From positions 140,205-204,204 of the forward strand of contig JABDKG010000040.1 in the NCBI GenBank assembly GCA_013002305.1: a DNA stretch of 64,000 bases. The letters run 5' to 3'. The position numbers were made by a program, and so were the translations under genes. The stretch is from Hellea sp. Lineage in GTDB: Bacteria > Pseudomonadota > Alphaproteobacteria > Caulobacterales > Maricaulaceae. The notes under the pieces are model-generated. The model had not been told where the DNA came from and did no database searches. It worked only from the letters and a program-made list of their open reading frames with translations. Of this stretch, positions 9,197 to 17,179 are shown in pieces (within the stretch, counting starts at the first letter, position 1; the number at the start of each line of letters is the position of its first letter).

Positions 9197-12196
9197 CTAG
9201 ACGCCAGCGGCAGCTTCAAGGCGGTCGATTAAAGAGGCTGAAATTGCGCCGGTTTCAGGCAAACCATTGGAGCGTTCAAAAGCGATAACCGCTGCCTGTG
9301 TTTTTGGGCCCATATCGCCGTCCGGAACACCAACTTCATACCCTAATTGACCGAGAAGTGATTGCGCGTCGCGGACTAGATCTGCTGATGGCCGCATATC
9401 CTGTTCGGGTAATGTCCAAGGGACGTCGCGAAAAATACCATTGGCCGCTTCATCAATTGAGGTTGGCTTAAACTGGGCGATCCGGCGATCTGCCCGATCG
9501 ATTTCGCTCTTTGTCATATTGGCTTTGAGATTTGTAAGCTGCCCGCTCGCCAACTGATCGCCTTGTTTAGACGCAATTGAAAACCAGACATAGGCGGATT
9601 CAAAATCGTCTTTAATTTCTGGCGTTGATCCATACAGGACACCCAAATTATACTGCGAGTCTACGACCCCGCGCTCAGCGGCTTTTTCAAACCAGGATAA
9701 AGCTGTGGTCATGTCCGGGGCAACGCCGCCGCGGCCTTCGGCATAGTAAAGACCAAGATCGTGCATGGCGACACGGTTGCCAGCCAGCGCCGCTCGTTCT
9801 GTCAATTGCCGGGCCATTTTTGGGTCAGCCGTGACGCCAACGCCGGCTTCATATAATTTTGCGAGGCGATATTGCGCCGCCGGTTGACCTTGATTGGCGG
9901 CAGAGCGAATATATTTGATACCGTCCTGAGTACGGCCAGCGTCCAGATAGCTTATGCCCAGCTGAAACTGTGCGACGGCGTTGCCGCCTTTTGCAGCGTC
10001 TTCTAGACTGCCTGCGTCGGCTGTCGACGCGGTTATAACAGGTATGTCCGTTCCAGCAATAATTCCAGCCGATCCGTCAATTTGGGCTGTGGGTTCAATA
10101 GTTAAAACCTCGGAAACGAGAACCGGAGCTTCACCAGCCGGCACAATTGATGATGGCTGAGTTGATACCTGGGCGGGTTCTAGGGCGTCGCCGCCCATAA
10201 AACTTTTTAGTCCGAAAAATCCAAGACCTGCTAGAGCGACTGCCAGTACTGCGACCCGTAAGTTGCGCCCGGAAACCGGCAATTTGCTTAAAACAGACTC
10301 GCCATCAGAGTTGTCTTTAACTTTTTTCTTTCGGCCTGATTTCTTGGCGTGCGGGTTTTCAATGTGACCTGGTCGTGACACGGCCGGTTCACTAACTGTT
10401 TCAGGTGCGGGAATGGCTGTTGCCGTTTCGCCATAACCTGGATTATCGTACGGCAGTTCATTGGCGCTGAATGCTTGATCCGGCACAAATTCAATCGGTC
10501 CCTCAGACGGGTCATAGACCGGCATTTGTGTTGGAGTCTGCATTTCCGCGGCTGGCGGCAATTCCGGATAGGCGAATGCGTCCTGCACCGGAGCGGGTTG
10601 AGTCTGCACTGGCGGTAAAAGCGCGGCTTGAGCCGGATCAACATAATGGTGCTGCACCGGCTGGGCAGGTTGATTTGAACCTGGCTGAAATTCTTGAGGC
10701 ATATCAAGTGCCGCTTCGGCTTGATTGCCGTAGGCCGGAAGGGAGCCATACTCGGGCTGGACCGGAGCAACATAGGCTTCAGGGACCGGGAAATGCTCAA
10801 TATTACTTGGAACCGGACTCTGAACGGGAGCTTCGGCGACGCTTGGCTGCGGCGGCACGATGTCGGTAGGTGCCGATATTTCGGCGGCGGCAACGGCAAA
10901 TGCATCTTCATACTCTATTGGGGACATGGCCGCCGCCGCGGTTTGTTCAAGCGGTTGCGTTAGCCCAAATTCCAACTTGTCCAATCGATCTGAAAGATTA
11001 TTCAAAGTACGATCCAAAGAAAGATTATGATTGCGCACGCTATTTTCGAGATTTTCCATTCGGGTTGAAAGGTCGTTGCGTTGTTGATCAAAATCTTTTT
11101 GAGTTTGTGCGGCGACATCATTCATTTTTTCGCGCAGATCTAGATTTTGCCGCTCTAATTTAGTTTGATAATTTTCTGCCGTTTTGAGGACATCATCACC
11201 GATCTTACGGATTGCTGCGGCGGTTGTGTCTTCGACGGCGCGTATACGATCATAGGCCAGAGACTGAACGCTGGAAACGCTAGCTTCGATTTCCGATAGT
11301 TTTTCAGATTGCCGATCAATTCTGGATTGGGTCGTCTTAAAGCGGCTATCAATGGCCCGCGCCAGCTCGGCGATGTGACGATTGATTTTGGTCAGAGCCT
11401 GGCTGCGGGTATGCTCTGCAACGGATAAGCGCTGTTCGCTACGCTGTAACGCGGCGTCAAGTCCGCCCGCTGACGGGTTTTGAATTGCGGATTTTAACTC
11501 AGTTGCAATCGTGCGTTTGGTTTCAGCCAGTGACGAGGTCAAAAAGCTCGTAAGTTGATCAACACGCCGGGTTAAAGCCGCGTGATTGACATGGTGATGG
11601 TCTTTGACTTGCTTCTCGAGGGCGGCATAGGCGGCTTCGAGCGACTTTACACTTTTGCGGGTTTTTGTATCCGCGCCTTTCAGCATTGTGGTAATCCGGT
11701 CAATATGGGCCCGCAGCGAGGCGACAGTTTCTTTATTGCTCGCGGTTGGGGTTGGGGACTTTGTTTGGGCCTTAGCCTCAGTGGCTGTTTTAACACGGGT
11801 TTTAACGGGCGCTTTGACGGTTGCCTTGGCTTTGGCGGTTGTCTTGCCTTTTTCAAGTGGCTGGGCTTTGGCCGTTGCAACCGGCTTACGGACGAGGGGC
11901 TTTGGCGTTTTCCCAGTTAGTTTGGATGATTTCGCGGCCGTTTTAACGGGCGCCTTTGCGACGCTAGTCGGAGCTTTTCTTTTTTGTGCTGCTTTCTGAA
12001 CGGCCTTAGCGGATACCTTCTTTTTCGCTGTTACAGGTTTTTTTGCTGAAACTGTTTTATTAGTCGCAGCCGCCTTTTTAGTCGAAACCGCCTTTTTAGG
12101 TACAGCAGCCTTTTTGGGGGACTTAGCTTTAGCGGTTGCCTTGACGGTTTTCACGCCTTTAGGCGCTGACTTTGACTGAGTTTGTCGTTTTGCCAT
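9197..12196 (-). CDS. PodJ-like polar localization protein (SEL1 repeats, peptidoglycan-binding domain)
   Basis: A 999-residue bitopic protein with the architecture of Caulobacter PodJ. The N-terminal ~145 residues are extremely Lys/Ala/Thr-rich (histone-H1-like, e.g. KAKSPKKAAVPKKAVSTKKA). A coiled-coil-prone segment follows at about 155-420, then a Pro/Gln/Ala-rich disordered linker (~430-620) and one transmembrane helix near 645-668 (VAVLAVALAGLGFFG). The periplasmic part has SEL1-type repeats (~730-900, e.g. AVAQFQLGISYLDAG, PAAQYRLAKLYEAG) and a C-terminal PG_binding_1 domain (LLGQLGYEVGVPDGDMGPKT). In Caulobacter, PodJ organises the flagellar pole and pilus/holdfast factors. The Lys/Ala tail is atypical and might bind DNA or other polyanions. 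A CtrA-type box lies about 90 bases upstream of the ATG. Confidence 0.8.
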   Translation of the reverse strand: MAKRQTQSKSAPKGVKTVKATAKAKSPKKAAVPKKAVSTKKAAATNKTVSAKKPVTAKKKVSAKAVQKAAQKRKAPTSVAKAPVKTAAKSSKLTGKTPKPLVRKPVATAKAQPLEKGKTTAKAKATVKAPVKTRVKTATEAKAQTKSPTPTASNKETVASLRAHIDRITTMLKGADTKTRKSVKSLEAAYAALEKQVKDHHHVNHAALTRRVDQLTSFLTSSLAETKRTIATELKSAIQNPSAGGLDAALQRSEQRLSVAEHTRSQALTKINRHIAELARAIDSRFKTTQSRIDRQSEKLSEIEASVSSVQSLAYDRIRAVEDTTAAAIRKIGDDVLKTAENYQTKLERQNLDLREKMNDVAAQTQKDFDQQRNDLSTRMENLENSVRNHNLSLDRTLNNLSDRLDKLEFGLTQPLEQTAAAAMSPIEYEDAFAVAAAEISAPTDIVPPQPSVAEAPVQSPVPSNIEHFPVPEAYVAPVQPEYGSLPAYGNQAEAALDMPQEFQPGSNQPAQPVQHHYVDPAQAALLPPVQTQPAPVQDAFAYPELPPAAEMQTPTQMPVYDPSEGPIEFVPDQAFSANELPYDNPGYGETATAIPAPETVSEPAVSRPGHIENPHAKKSGRKKKVKDNSDGESVLSKLPVSGRNLRVAVLAVALAGLGFFGLKSFMGGDALEPAQVSTQPSSIVPAGEAPVLVSEVLTIEPTAQIDGSAGIIAGTDIPVITASTADAGSLEDAAKGGNAVAQFQLGISYLDAGRTQDGIKYIRSAANQGQPAAQYRLAKLYEAGVGVTADPKMARQLTERAALAGNRVAMHDLGLYYAEGRGGVAPDMTTALSWFEKAAERGVVDSQYNLGVLYGSTPEIKDDFESAYVWFSIASKQGDQLASGQLTNLKANMTKSEIDRADRRIAQFKPTSIDEAANGIFRDVPWTLPEQDMRPSADLVRDAQSLLGQLGYEVGVPDGDMGPKTQAAVIAFERSNGLPETGAISASLIDRLEAAAGV

Positions 12197-12282
12197 GTCT
12201 TAAATACCCGGAAATCCTTAGAATCCATTTCAGAAGCCAACCGGAGCCGACCATATACACTCTAGATAGACCGTGATTGTGG

Positions 12283-12297
12283 TTAACGGTGGGTTAA
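12283..12297. promoter_or_regulatory. Candidate CtrA binding box TTAA-N7-TTAA
   Basis: TTAACGGTGGGTTAA is an exact match to the TTAA-N7-TTAA core recognised by the alphaproteobacterial cell-cycle regulator CtrA. It lies in the divergent region between the PodJ-like gene (start 12196, minus) and the MerR gene (plus), 87-101 bases upstream of the former. That position fits activation of the PodJ-like promoter. Chance matches to eight fixed bases do occur, so this is a candidate supported by context. Confidence 0.5.
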
Positions 12298-12358
12298 AAC
12301 GTTAACACTTTTCGTTGGTTTACTGTGAATAACTTGCTGATTTATAGTAAGTCATTGC

Positions 12359-12387
12359 TTGACGTTAACGTCAACGTTACCTATATG
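12359..12387 (+). promoter_or_regulatory. MerR-type promoter with 16-bp palindromic operator
   Basis: TTGACGTTAACGTCAA (12359-12374) is a perfect 16-base palindrome. Its first six bases can serve as a -35 element (TTGACG), with TATATG at 12382-12387 as a -10 after a 17-base spacer. The operator therefore sits within the promoter, as is usual for MerR-family regulators. It lies immediately upstream of the MerR gene, so autoregulation and control of the downstream acyl-CoA genes is the natural reading. The transcription start would fall near ATG 12394, so the message may be leaderless. The palindrome resembles operators of MerR regulators of fatty-acid/branched-chain catabolism (LiuR type); exact identity is not established. 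Confidence 0.6.
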
Positions 12388-12393
12388 GATCTC

Positions 12394-12885
12394 ATGTCAG
12401 CATCCCTGCCGCACATTTCAGCTGAAAATACCTGGTCTATCCGGGAATTTGCCGAACAATTCGAGATTACGCCGCGAGCATTGCGCTTTTACGAAGATAA
12501 AGGCTTGATCAATCCGGATCGCGAATCCGGTACGCGCGTGTTTGGGCCTGTTGAGCACACAAAAATGACCAGCATATTGCGGGCCAAGCGCCTTGGATTT
12601 ACGCTAGATGATATTAAATCTGTACTCGATGTTACAGACGGACGTATCACCGACCGAACCGAACTTGCCGAGCGCAAATCAGGGTTTGAAAAGGTCATCC
12701 AATCGCTCACTCGCCGTAAAACCGATATTGATATTTTAACCCGTGATATGAGCGAGCTTTGCCGTATTATGGATGAGAAACTCCTAAATACGGACGAAAA
12801 TACGGAAGCTATTCAACTTGCCGAAGCCTATGATGAGGCATTCCGGCAACATCTTTCATCCGACAATCAATTCATTGGAAATTAA
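12394..12885 (+). CDS. MerR-family regulator of acyl-CoA catabolism
   Basis: A 163-residue MerR regulator. The winged-helix DNA-binding domain begins at WSIREFAEQFEITPRALRFY (about residues 12-31) and continues EDKGLINPDRES, with a dimerising helix toward the C-terminus (SGFEKVIQSLTRRKTDIDIL). There is no cysteine cluster of the metal-sensing type; this short class commonly senses acyl-CoA-related signals. The open frame begins at GTG 12325, but that would place the palindromic operator inside the gene. I therefore prefer ATG 12394 (ATG 12385 is an alternative). It is followed after 11 bases by the first acyl-CoA dehydrogenase, strongly suggesting an operon of fatty-acid degradation genes. 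Confidence 0.85.
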   Translation: MSASLPHISAENTWSIREFAEQFEITPRALRFYEDKGLINPDRESGTRVFGPVEHTKMTSILRAKRLGFTLDDIKSVLDVTDGRITDRTELAERKSGFEKVIQSLTRRKTDIDILTRDMSELCRIMDEKLLNTDENTEAIQLAEAYDEAFRQHLSSDNQFIGN

Positions 12886-12896
12886 GGGAAAATACC

Positions 12897-14687
12897 ATGC
12901 CAAGTTATAACGCTCCCCTGCGCGACATGTCCTTCGTTTTAAACGAGGTTTTAAATGTAGGCCAACTCACAAAATTCGATCGTTTTGAAGAAGCCGATGC
13001 CGACATATTGGATGCTATTTTGGAGGAGGGTGCCAAATTTAGCCGCGATGTGTTGACGCCGCTTAATGTGGTTGGCGATCACGAAGGGTGTGTCCGTCAT
13101 GATGATGGATCGGTGACAACCCCGACCGGCTTCAAAGACGCTTATAAACAGATGGTTGTAAACGGATATATGGGCATGTCTCAGCCTGTCGAATATGGCG
13201 GAATGGGCATGCCTGGGATATGGCACTTGGCCGCTGGCGAAATGCAATCCGCCGCAAATATGGCCTTTGCCATGTATCCCGGCCTGACAAATGGGGCGAT
13301 CAAAGCTATAAAAATCGGCGGCTCGGAAGAACAGAAAAAGACCTATTTGCCTAAGATGATCGCTGGCGAGTGGACAGGAACCATGAACCTAACTGAATCT
13401 CATTGCGGAACCGATTTGGGTCTTCTGAAAACTAAAGCCGTGCCTCAAGGGGACGGTTCTCATAAAATCACCGGTCAGAAAATTTTCATTTCAGCCGGTG
13501 AACATGACATGGCGGATAATATTATTCACTTGGTCCTTGCCCGTGTTGAAGGCGCGCCTGCTGGAGTTAAAGGCATTTCGCTATTTATCGTGCCAAAATT
13601 CACGCTCGATGACGACGGTAATCCGGGAGAGCGCAACGGCGTTTCTTGCGGTTCAATCGAAGAGAAAATGGGTATTCATGGCAATTCAACGTGTGTCATG
13701 AATTATGATGATGCGACCGGCTACATGATCGGCGAGGAAAATAAGGGCCTAAAGGTCATGTTCGTCATGATGAACCGCGCCCGCCTCGACGTCGGTATGC
13801 AAGGTATGGCCCAGTCCGAAGTGGCCTATCAAAATGCCGTCACCTATGCTCGAGATCGGTTGCAAGGCCGCGCCCTAACCGGACCGGTAAATGAAGATGG
13901 CCCGGCCGATCCAATTATCGTTCACCCGGATGTGCGCCGCATGCTCATGGATACCAAATCCTTCAATGAAGGGGCCCGTGCCCTGATTTATTGGGCAGCG
14001 CTTTTAGAGGATCTTGAAAAAGTGCACGGCGACGAAAAATTTGTCGAAAAATGCGATGACTATCTTGGTCTACTGACACCGGTGATCAAAGGCTATATGA
14101 CCGACCGCGCTATGCAGACCACGATTGATTGCCAACAGGTCTATGGCGGCCACGGCTTTATCGAGGAATGGGGCATGAGCCAATTCGTTCGCGATACCCG
14201 TATCGCCCCGATTTATGAAGGCGCTAATGGAATTCAGGCACTTGACCTTGTTGGCCGGAAACTGGCCCGCAAAGGCGGCCGCGCCCTCATGTCGCTCAAT
14301 GCCGAAATTGACGCCTACATCAAAGAGCATGAAAACAACGACAACATCAGCGATTTTGTTGAAGCCTTAAAATCGGCAAAAACCAAGCTCACTGAAGGCA
14401 CGATGTGGCTGATGCAAAATGGCATGTCTAATCCTAATAATGCTGGCGCCGGTTCGGTTGACTATATGCACATGATGGGTTTGGCCGTGTTCTCCTATAT
14501 GTGGACGATGATGGCGGTGACCGCGCAGAAGGCCATTGATGACGGCACCAATGACGAGTTCTATGCCAATAAAATTATTACAGGTCGTTATTTTATAAAG
14601 CGTGTCCTACCGATGATCGATACGCATTTGGCACGGATGAAGACCGGCGCAGAACCTGTGATGGCCTTGGCGGCGGACGCGTTTTAA
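12897..14687 (+). CDS. Acyl-CoA dehydrogenase, long form (DmdC/FadE-like)
   Basis: A 596-residue flavoprotein acyl-CoA dehydrogenase, longer than the usual ~385 because it carries an extra C-terminal domain, as in the DmdC/AcdA-like subgroup. Visible signatures are MNLTESHCGTDLGLLKTKA (flavin/substrate region, ~residue 164), the QVYGGHGFIEEWGMSQFVRD segment (~417) and RIAPIYEGANGIQALDL (~440). It introduces the alpha-beta double bond in acyl-CoA, passing electrons to electron-transfer flavoprotein. DmdC itself acts on 3-methylmercaptopropionyl-CoA from DMSP breakdown, but homologues mostly act on fatty acyl-CoA, so substrate is uncertain. It is the second gene of the MerR-led cluster. Confidence 0.88.
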   Translation: MPSYNAPLRDMSFVLNEVLNVGQLTKFDRFEEADADILDAILEEGAKFSRDVLTPLNVVGDHEGCVRHDDGSVTTPTGFKDAYKQMVVNGYMGMSQPVEYGGMGMPGIWHLAAGEMQSAANMAFAMYPGLTNGAIKAIKIGGSEEQKKTYLPKMIAGEWTGTMNLTESHCGTDLGLLKTKAVPQGDGSHKITGQKIFISAGEHDMADNIIHLVLARVEGAPAGVKGISLFIVPKFTLDDDGNPGERNGVSCGSIEEKMGIHGNSTCVMNYDDATGYMIGEENKGLKVMFVMMNRARLDVGMQGMAQSEVAYQNAVTYARDRLQGRALTGPVNEDGPADPIIVHPDVRRMLMDTKSFNEGARALIYWAALLEDLEKVHGDEKFVEKCDDYLGLLTPVIKGYMTDRAMQTTIDCQQVYGGHGFIEEWGMSQFVRDTRIAPIYEGANGIQALDLVGRKLARKGGRALMSLNAEIDAYIKEHENNDNISDFVEALKSAKTKLTEGTMWLMQNGMSNPNNAGAGSVDYMHMMGLAVFSYMWTMMAVTAQKAIDDGTNDEFYANKIITGRYFIKRVLPMIDTHLARMKTGAEPVMALAADAF

Positions 14688-14709
14688 ATTGAAGGCAGCA
14701 GATTCCCTG

Positions 14710-14730
14710 CCGGACCTCAAGTCCGGTTTT
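14710..14730 (+). terminator. Short GC hairpin followed by T-run between dehydrogenase genes
   Basis: CCGGAC-CTCAA-GTCCGG forms a six-base-pair stem with a five-base loop, directly followed by TTTT. It lies 23 bases after the long acyl-CoA dehydrogenase stop and could be a weak intrinsic terminator or attenuator inside the operon, reducing expression of downstream genes. The stem is short, so function is uncertain. Confidence 0.4.
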
Positions 14731-14752
14731 GAAGTTTTAAACGGAGACATAA

Positions 14753-15910
14753 ATGAGCGCATTGGATTTTAAGAACCCGCCTTGGTATGATGAGGAAGAC
14801 ATCAATATTTTCCGCGATGCGGTTTACGGGTTTTATAAAACCGAAATGGCGCCGCATTCCGAGCGCTTTCGCAAAAACCATATGGTTGACCGCGAATATT
14901 GGAACAAAGCCGGCCAGATGGGTCTCCTCAACACCATGATCCCCGAAGAATATGGCGGCGGCGGCGGTGACTATCGCCACGAAATGATCATTATGGAAGA
15001 GCTTGAACGCGCCGAAGTCGACGGCTTTGGGCTTTCGCTCCACAACGCAATTGTGGCGCCTTATATCCTCCATTACGGCACAGAAGAGCAAAAACAAAAA
15101 TGGCTCCCGAAAATGGCCTCCGGTGAATATGTCGGCGCGATCGCCATGACAGAGCCGAGCACTGGCTCAGACCTTCAGGGCATACGCACGACCGCCAAGA
15201 AAGACGGCAATGGCTGGATCATTAATGGCTCAAAAACATTCATCACTAATGGCGGAACCGCCAACCTCATTATCGTCGTGGCCGACACTGGCGGCGAAGG
15301 TAAACACTCGAAATCTCTATTCGTTGTCGAAACTGATGACCTTGAAGGATTCCGCCGCGGTCGCGTTCTCGACAAAGTTGGCGCCGAAGCCCAAGACACA
15401 GCCGAGCTGTTCTTTGATGATATGAAAGTGCCAGCTGACGCGCTTCTCGGCACAGAAGCCGGGCAGGGCTTTATTCAGCTCATGACCGAGCTGCCGCAAG
15501 AGCGTCTCAATATCGCCGTTCAAGGCGTTGCGGTGATGGAAAAAGTCCTTGGCCACACCATTGAATATGTCAAAGAGCGCAAAGCTTTTGGCAAACGCAT
15601 TATCGATTTTCAAAACACCCAGTTTGAACTCGCGGAATGTAAAACCATCGCAACAGTCGCCAAGTCTTTTGTTTATGATTGCGCCGAGAAACATTTGCGC
15701 GGCGAGCTTGATACGGTCACGGCCTCTATGGCGAAACTGTGGGTCACCGATATGGAATGTAAGATCAATGATCGTTGCCTGCAGCTGTTTGGCGGTTACG
15801 GCTTTATGAATGAATACCTGGTCGCCCGTCAGTGGCGCACCTCCCGCGTTCAGCGCATTTATGGCGGCACTAACGAGATCATGAAAATGGTCATCAGCCG
15901 CTCACTTTAA
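14753..15910 (+). CDS. Acyl-CoA dehydrogenase
   Basis: A 385-residue acyl-CoA dehydrogenase of standard length. The ACAD signature AIAMTEPSTGSDLQGIRTTA is at about residue 130, with FITNGGTANL shortly after. The C-terminal signature QLFGGYGFMNEYLVARQWRT leads into RVQRIYGGTNEIMKMVISRSL. The catalytic base of medium/short-chain enzymes aligns with the Glu in GGTNEIM. It acts in the cytoplasm on saturated acyl-CoA. ATG 14753 follows GGAGACATAA. Together with the long dehydrogenase upstream it provides two chain-length or substrate specificities in one cluster. Confidence 0.92.
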   Translation: MSALDFKNPPWYDEEDINIFRDAVYGFYKTEMAPHSERFRKNHMVDREYWNKAGQMGLLNTMIPEEYGGGGGDYRHEMIIMEELERAEVDGFGLSLHNAIVAPYILHYGTEEQKQKWLPKMASGEYVGAIAMTEPSTGSDLQGIRTTAKKDGNGWIINGSKTFITNGGTANLIIVVADTGGEGKHSKSLFVVETDDLEGFRRGRVLDKVGAEAQDTAELFFDDMKVPADALLGTEAGQGFIQLMTELPQERLNIAVQGVAVMEKVLGHTIEYVKERKAFGKRIIDFQNTQFELAECKTIATVAKSFVYDCAEKHLRGELDTVTASMAKLWVTDMECKINDRCLQLFGGYGFMNEYLVARQWRTSRVQRIYGGTNEIMKMVISRSL

Positions 15911-15942
15911 GAATATAATAGATAACCAAAGGAACCCCCAAC

Positions 15943-17154
15943 ATGACCGATGCATATATTTTTGATGCGGTGAGAACGCCGCGCGGCAAGGGCAAGAAAT
16001 CTGGATCTCTGCATGAGATCACGGCTTTGTCTTTGCTGACCCAGCAGCTTGAAGCTATTCGTGATCGTAATGATCTCGATACGTCTAAAGTCGATGATGT
16101 GATCATGGGTTGTGTGTCGCCGGTTGGCGAGCAAGGCGCAGACATTGCTCGCGTTGCCGCGATTAGCGCTGATTACGCCGAAACAGCGGCTGGTGTAACG
16201 ATTAACCGGTTCTGTGCCTCTGGCCTCGAAGCGGTTAACATGGGCGCAGCCAAGGTCATGTCCGGCATGTCCGACATGATCGTCGCTGGCGGCATCGAAT
16301 CGATGTCACGCGTCCCCATGGGATCGGATGGCGGCGCCATGGCGGTGGACCCAAGCTTTGCTTATGAGCACCAGCTTGTCCCGCAGGGTATCTCGGCTGA
16401 TTTGATTGCGACCAAATACGGCTTCTCCCGCGATGATTGCGATGCCTACGCGGTCGAGTCGCAAAAGCGCACAGCCAAGGCTTGGGATGAAGGCCGTTTT
16501 GATAAAGGTATTGTTCCCGTCAAAGATCAACTTGGCGTCACTATTCTTTCCAAGGACGAACATATGCGTCCGAGCACAGACATGCAGAGCCTCGGCGCGC
16601 TTAATCCATCCTTTATTGGTATGGGGACTGTGATGCCGGGCTTTGATGGTGTGGCGCTGCAAAAATATCCTGAACTTGAAAAAATTAACCACGTTCACCA
16701 CGCGGGTAACTCTTCCGGTATCGTTGATGGCGCATCAGCCGTATTGATCGGCACCAAGGAAATGGGCGAGGCGCTCGGCCTGAAAGCCCGCGCCCGGATT
16801 AAATCATTCGCGGAAATCGGATCAGAGCCAACCATCATGTTGACAGGTCCTGAATTCGTCGCGGCCAAAGCCCTTAAGAAAGCCGGCATGGAAGTTGGTG
16901 ATATCGATCTTTACGAACTGAACGAAGCTTTTGCGGCCGTTGTTCTGAGGTTCTTGCAGGCTCACGACATTGATCCAGCTATTATGAACGTTAATGGCGG
17001 CGCCATTTCTATGGGTCACCCACTTGGCGCAACCGGTGCCATGATCCTCGGCACAATGGTCGATGAGCTTGAACGCTCTGACAAAGAAACATCCTTGATC
17101 ACACTTTGCGTCGGCGGCGGCATGGGCGCAGCCACCATAATTGAACGCGTTTAA
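15943..17154 (+). CDS. Acetyl-CoA C-acyltransferase (thiolase)
   Basis: A 403-residue thiolase II family enzyme. The acyl-accepting cysteine is in [14 protein letters not shown] (~residue 90), the histidine in [15 protein letters not shown] (~357) and the second cysteine in [10 protein letters not shown] (~388), so all catalytic residues are present. It cleaves 3-ketoacyl-CoA with CoA to give acetyl-CoA and a shortened acyl-CoA, the last step of beta-oxidation. The 3-hydroxyacyl-CoA dehydrogenase fusion follows after 25 bases; together they form the equivalent of the FadA/FadB (FadI/FadJ) pair. A biosynthetic role is less likely given this context. Confidence 0.93.
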   Translation: MTDAYIFDAVRTPRGKGKKSGSLHEITALSLLTQQLEAIRDRNDLDTSKVDDVIMGCVSPVGEQGADIARVAAISADYAETAAGVTINRFCASGLEAVNMGAAKVMSGMSDMIVAGGIESMSRVPMGSDGGAMAVDPSFAYEHQLVPQGISADLIATKYGFSRDDCDAYAVESQKRTAKAWDEGRFDKGIVPVKDQLGVTILSKDEHMRPSTDMQSLGALNPSFIGMGTVMPGFDGVALQKYPELEKINHVHHAGNSSGIVDGASAVLIGTKEMGEALGLKARARIKSFAEIGSEPTIMLTGPEFVAAKALKKAGMEVGDIDLYELNEAFAAVVLRFLQAHDIDPAIMNVNGGAISMGHPLGATGAMILGTMVDELERSDKETSLITLCVGGGMGAATIIERV

Positions 17155-17179
17155 AGAAACAGAAGAATAAGAGAATAGA

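Noticed and set aside
10288..10911. 207-residue minus-strand ORF rich in Arg/Pro within the PodJ-like gene
   Set aside because: It lies in another frame of the Pro/Gln-rich linker; the composition follows from the coding frame's bias.
11582..11999. Plus-strand ORFs of 112-114 residues opposite the lysine-rich region
   Set aside because: They are antisense shadows of the Lys/Ala-rich repeats (Phe/Gly/Val-rich low complexity) with no RBS or family match.
12325..12393. GTG 12325 as the MerR start
   Set aside because: It would place the operator and promoter inside the gene; the extra N-terminal residues do not resemble MerR proteins.
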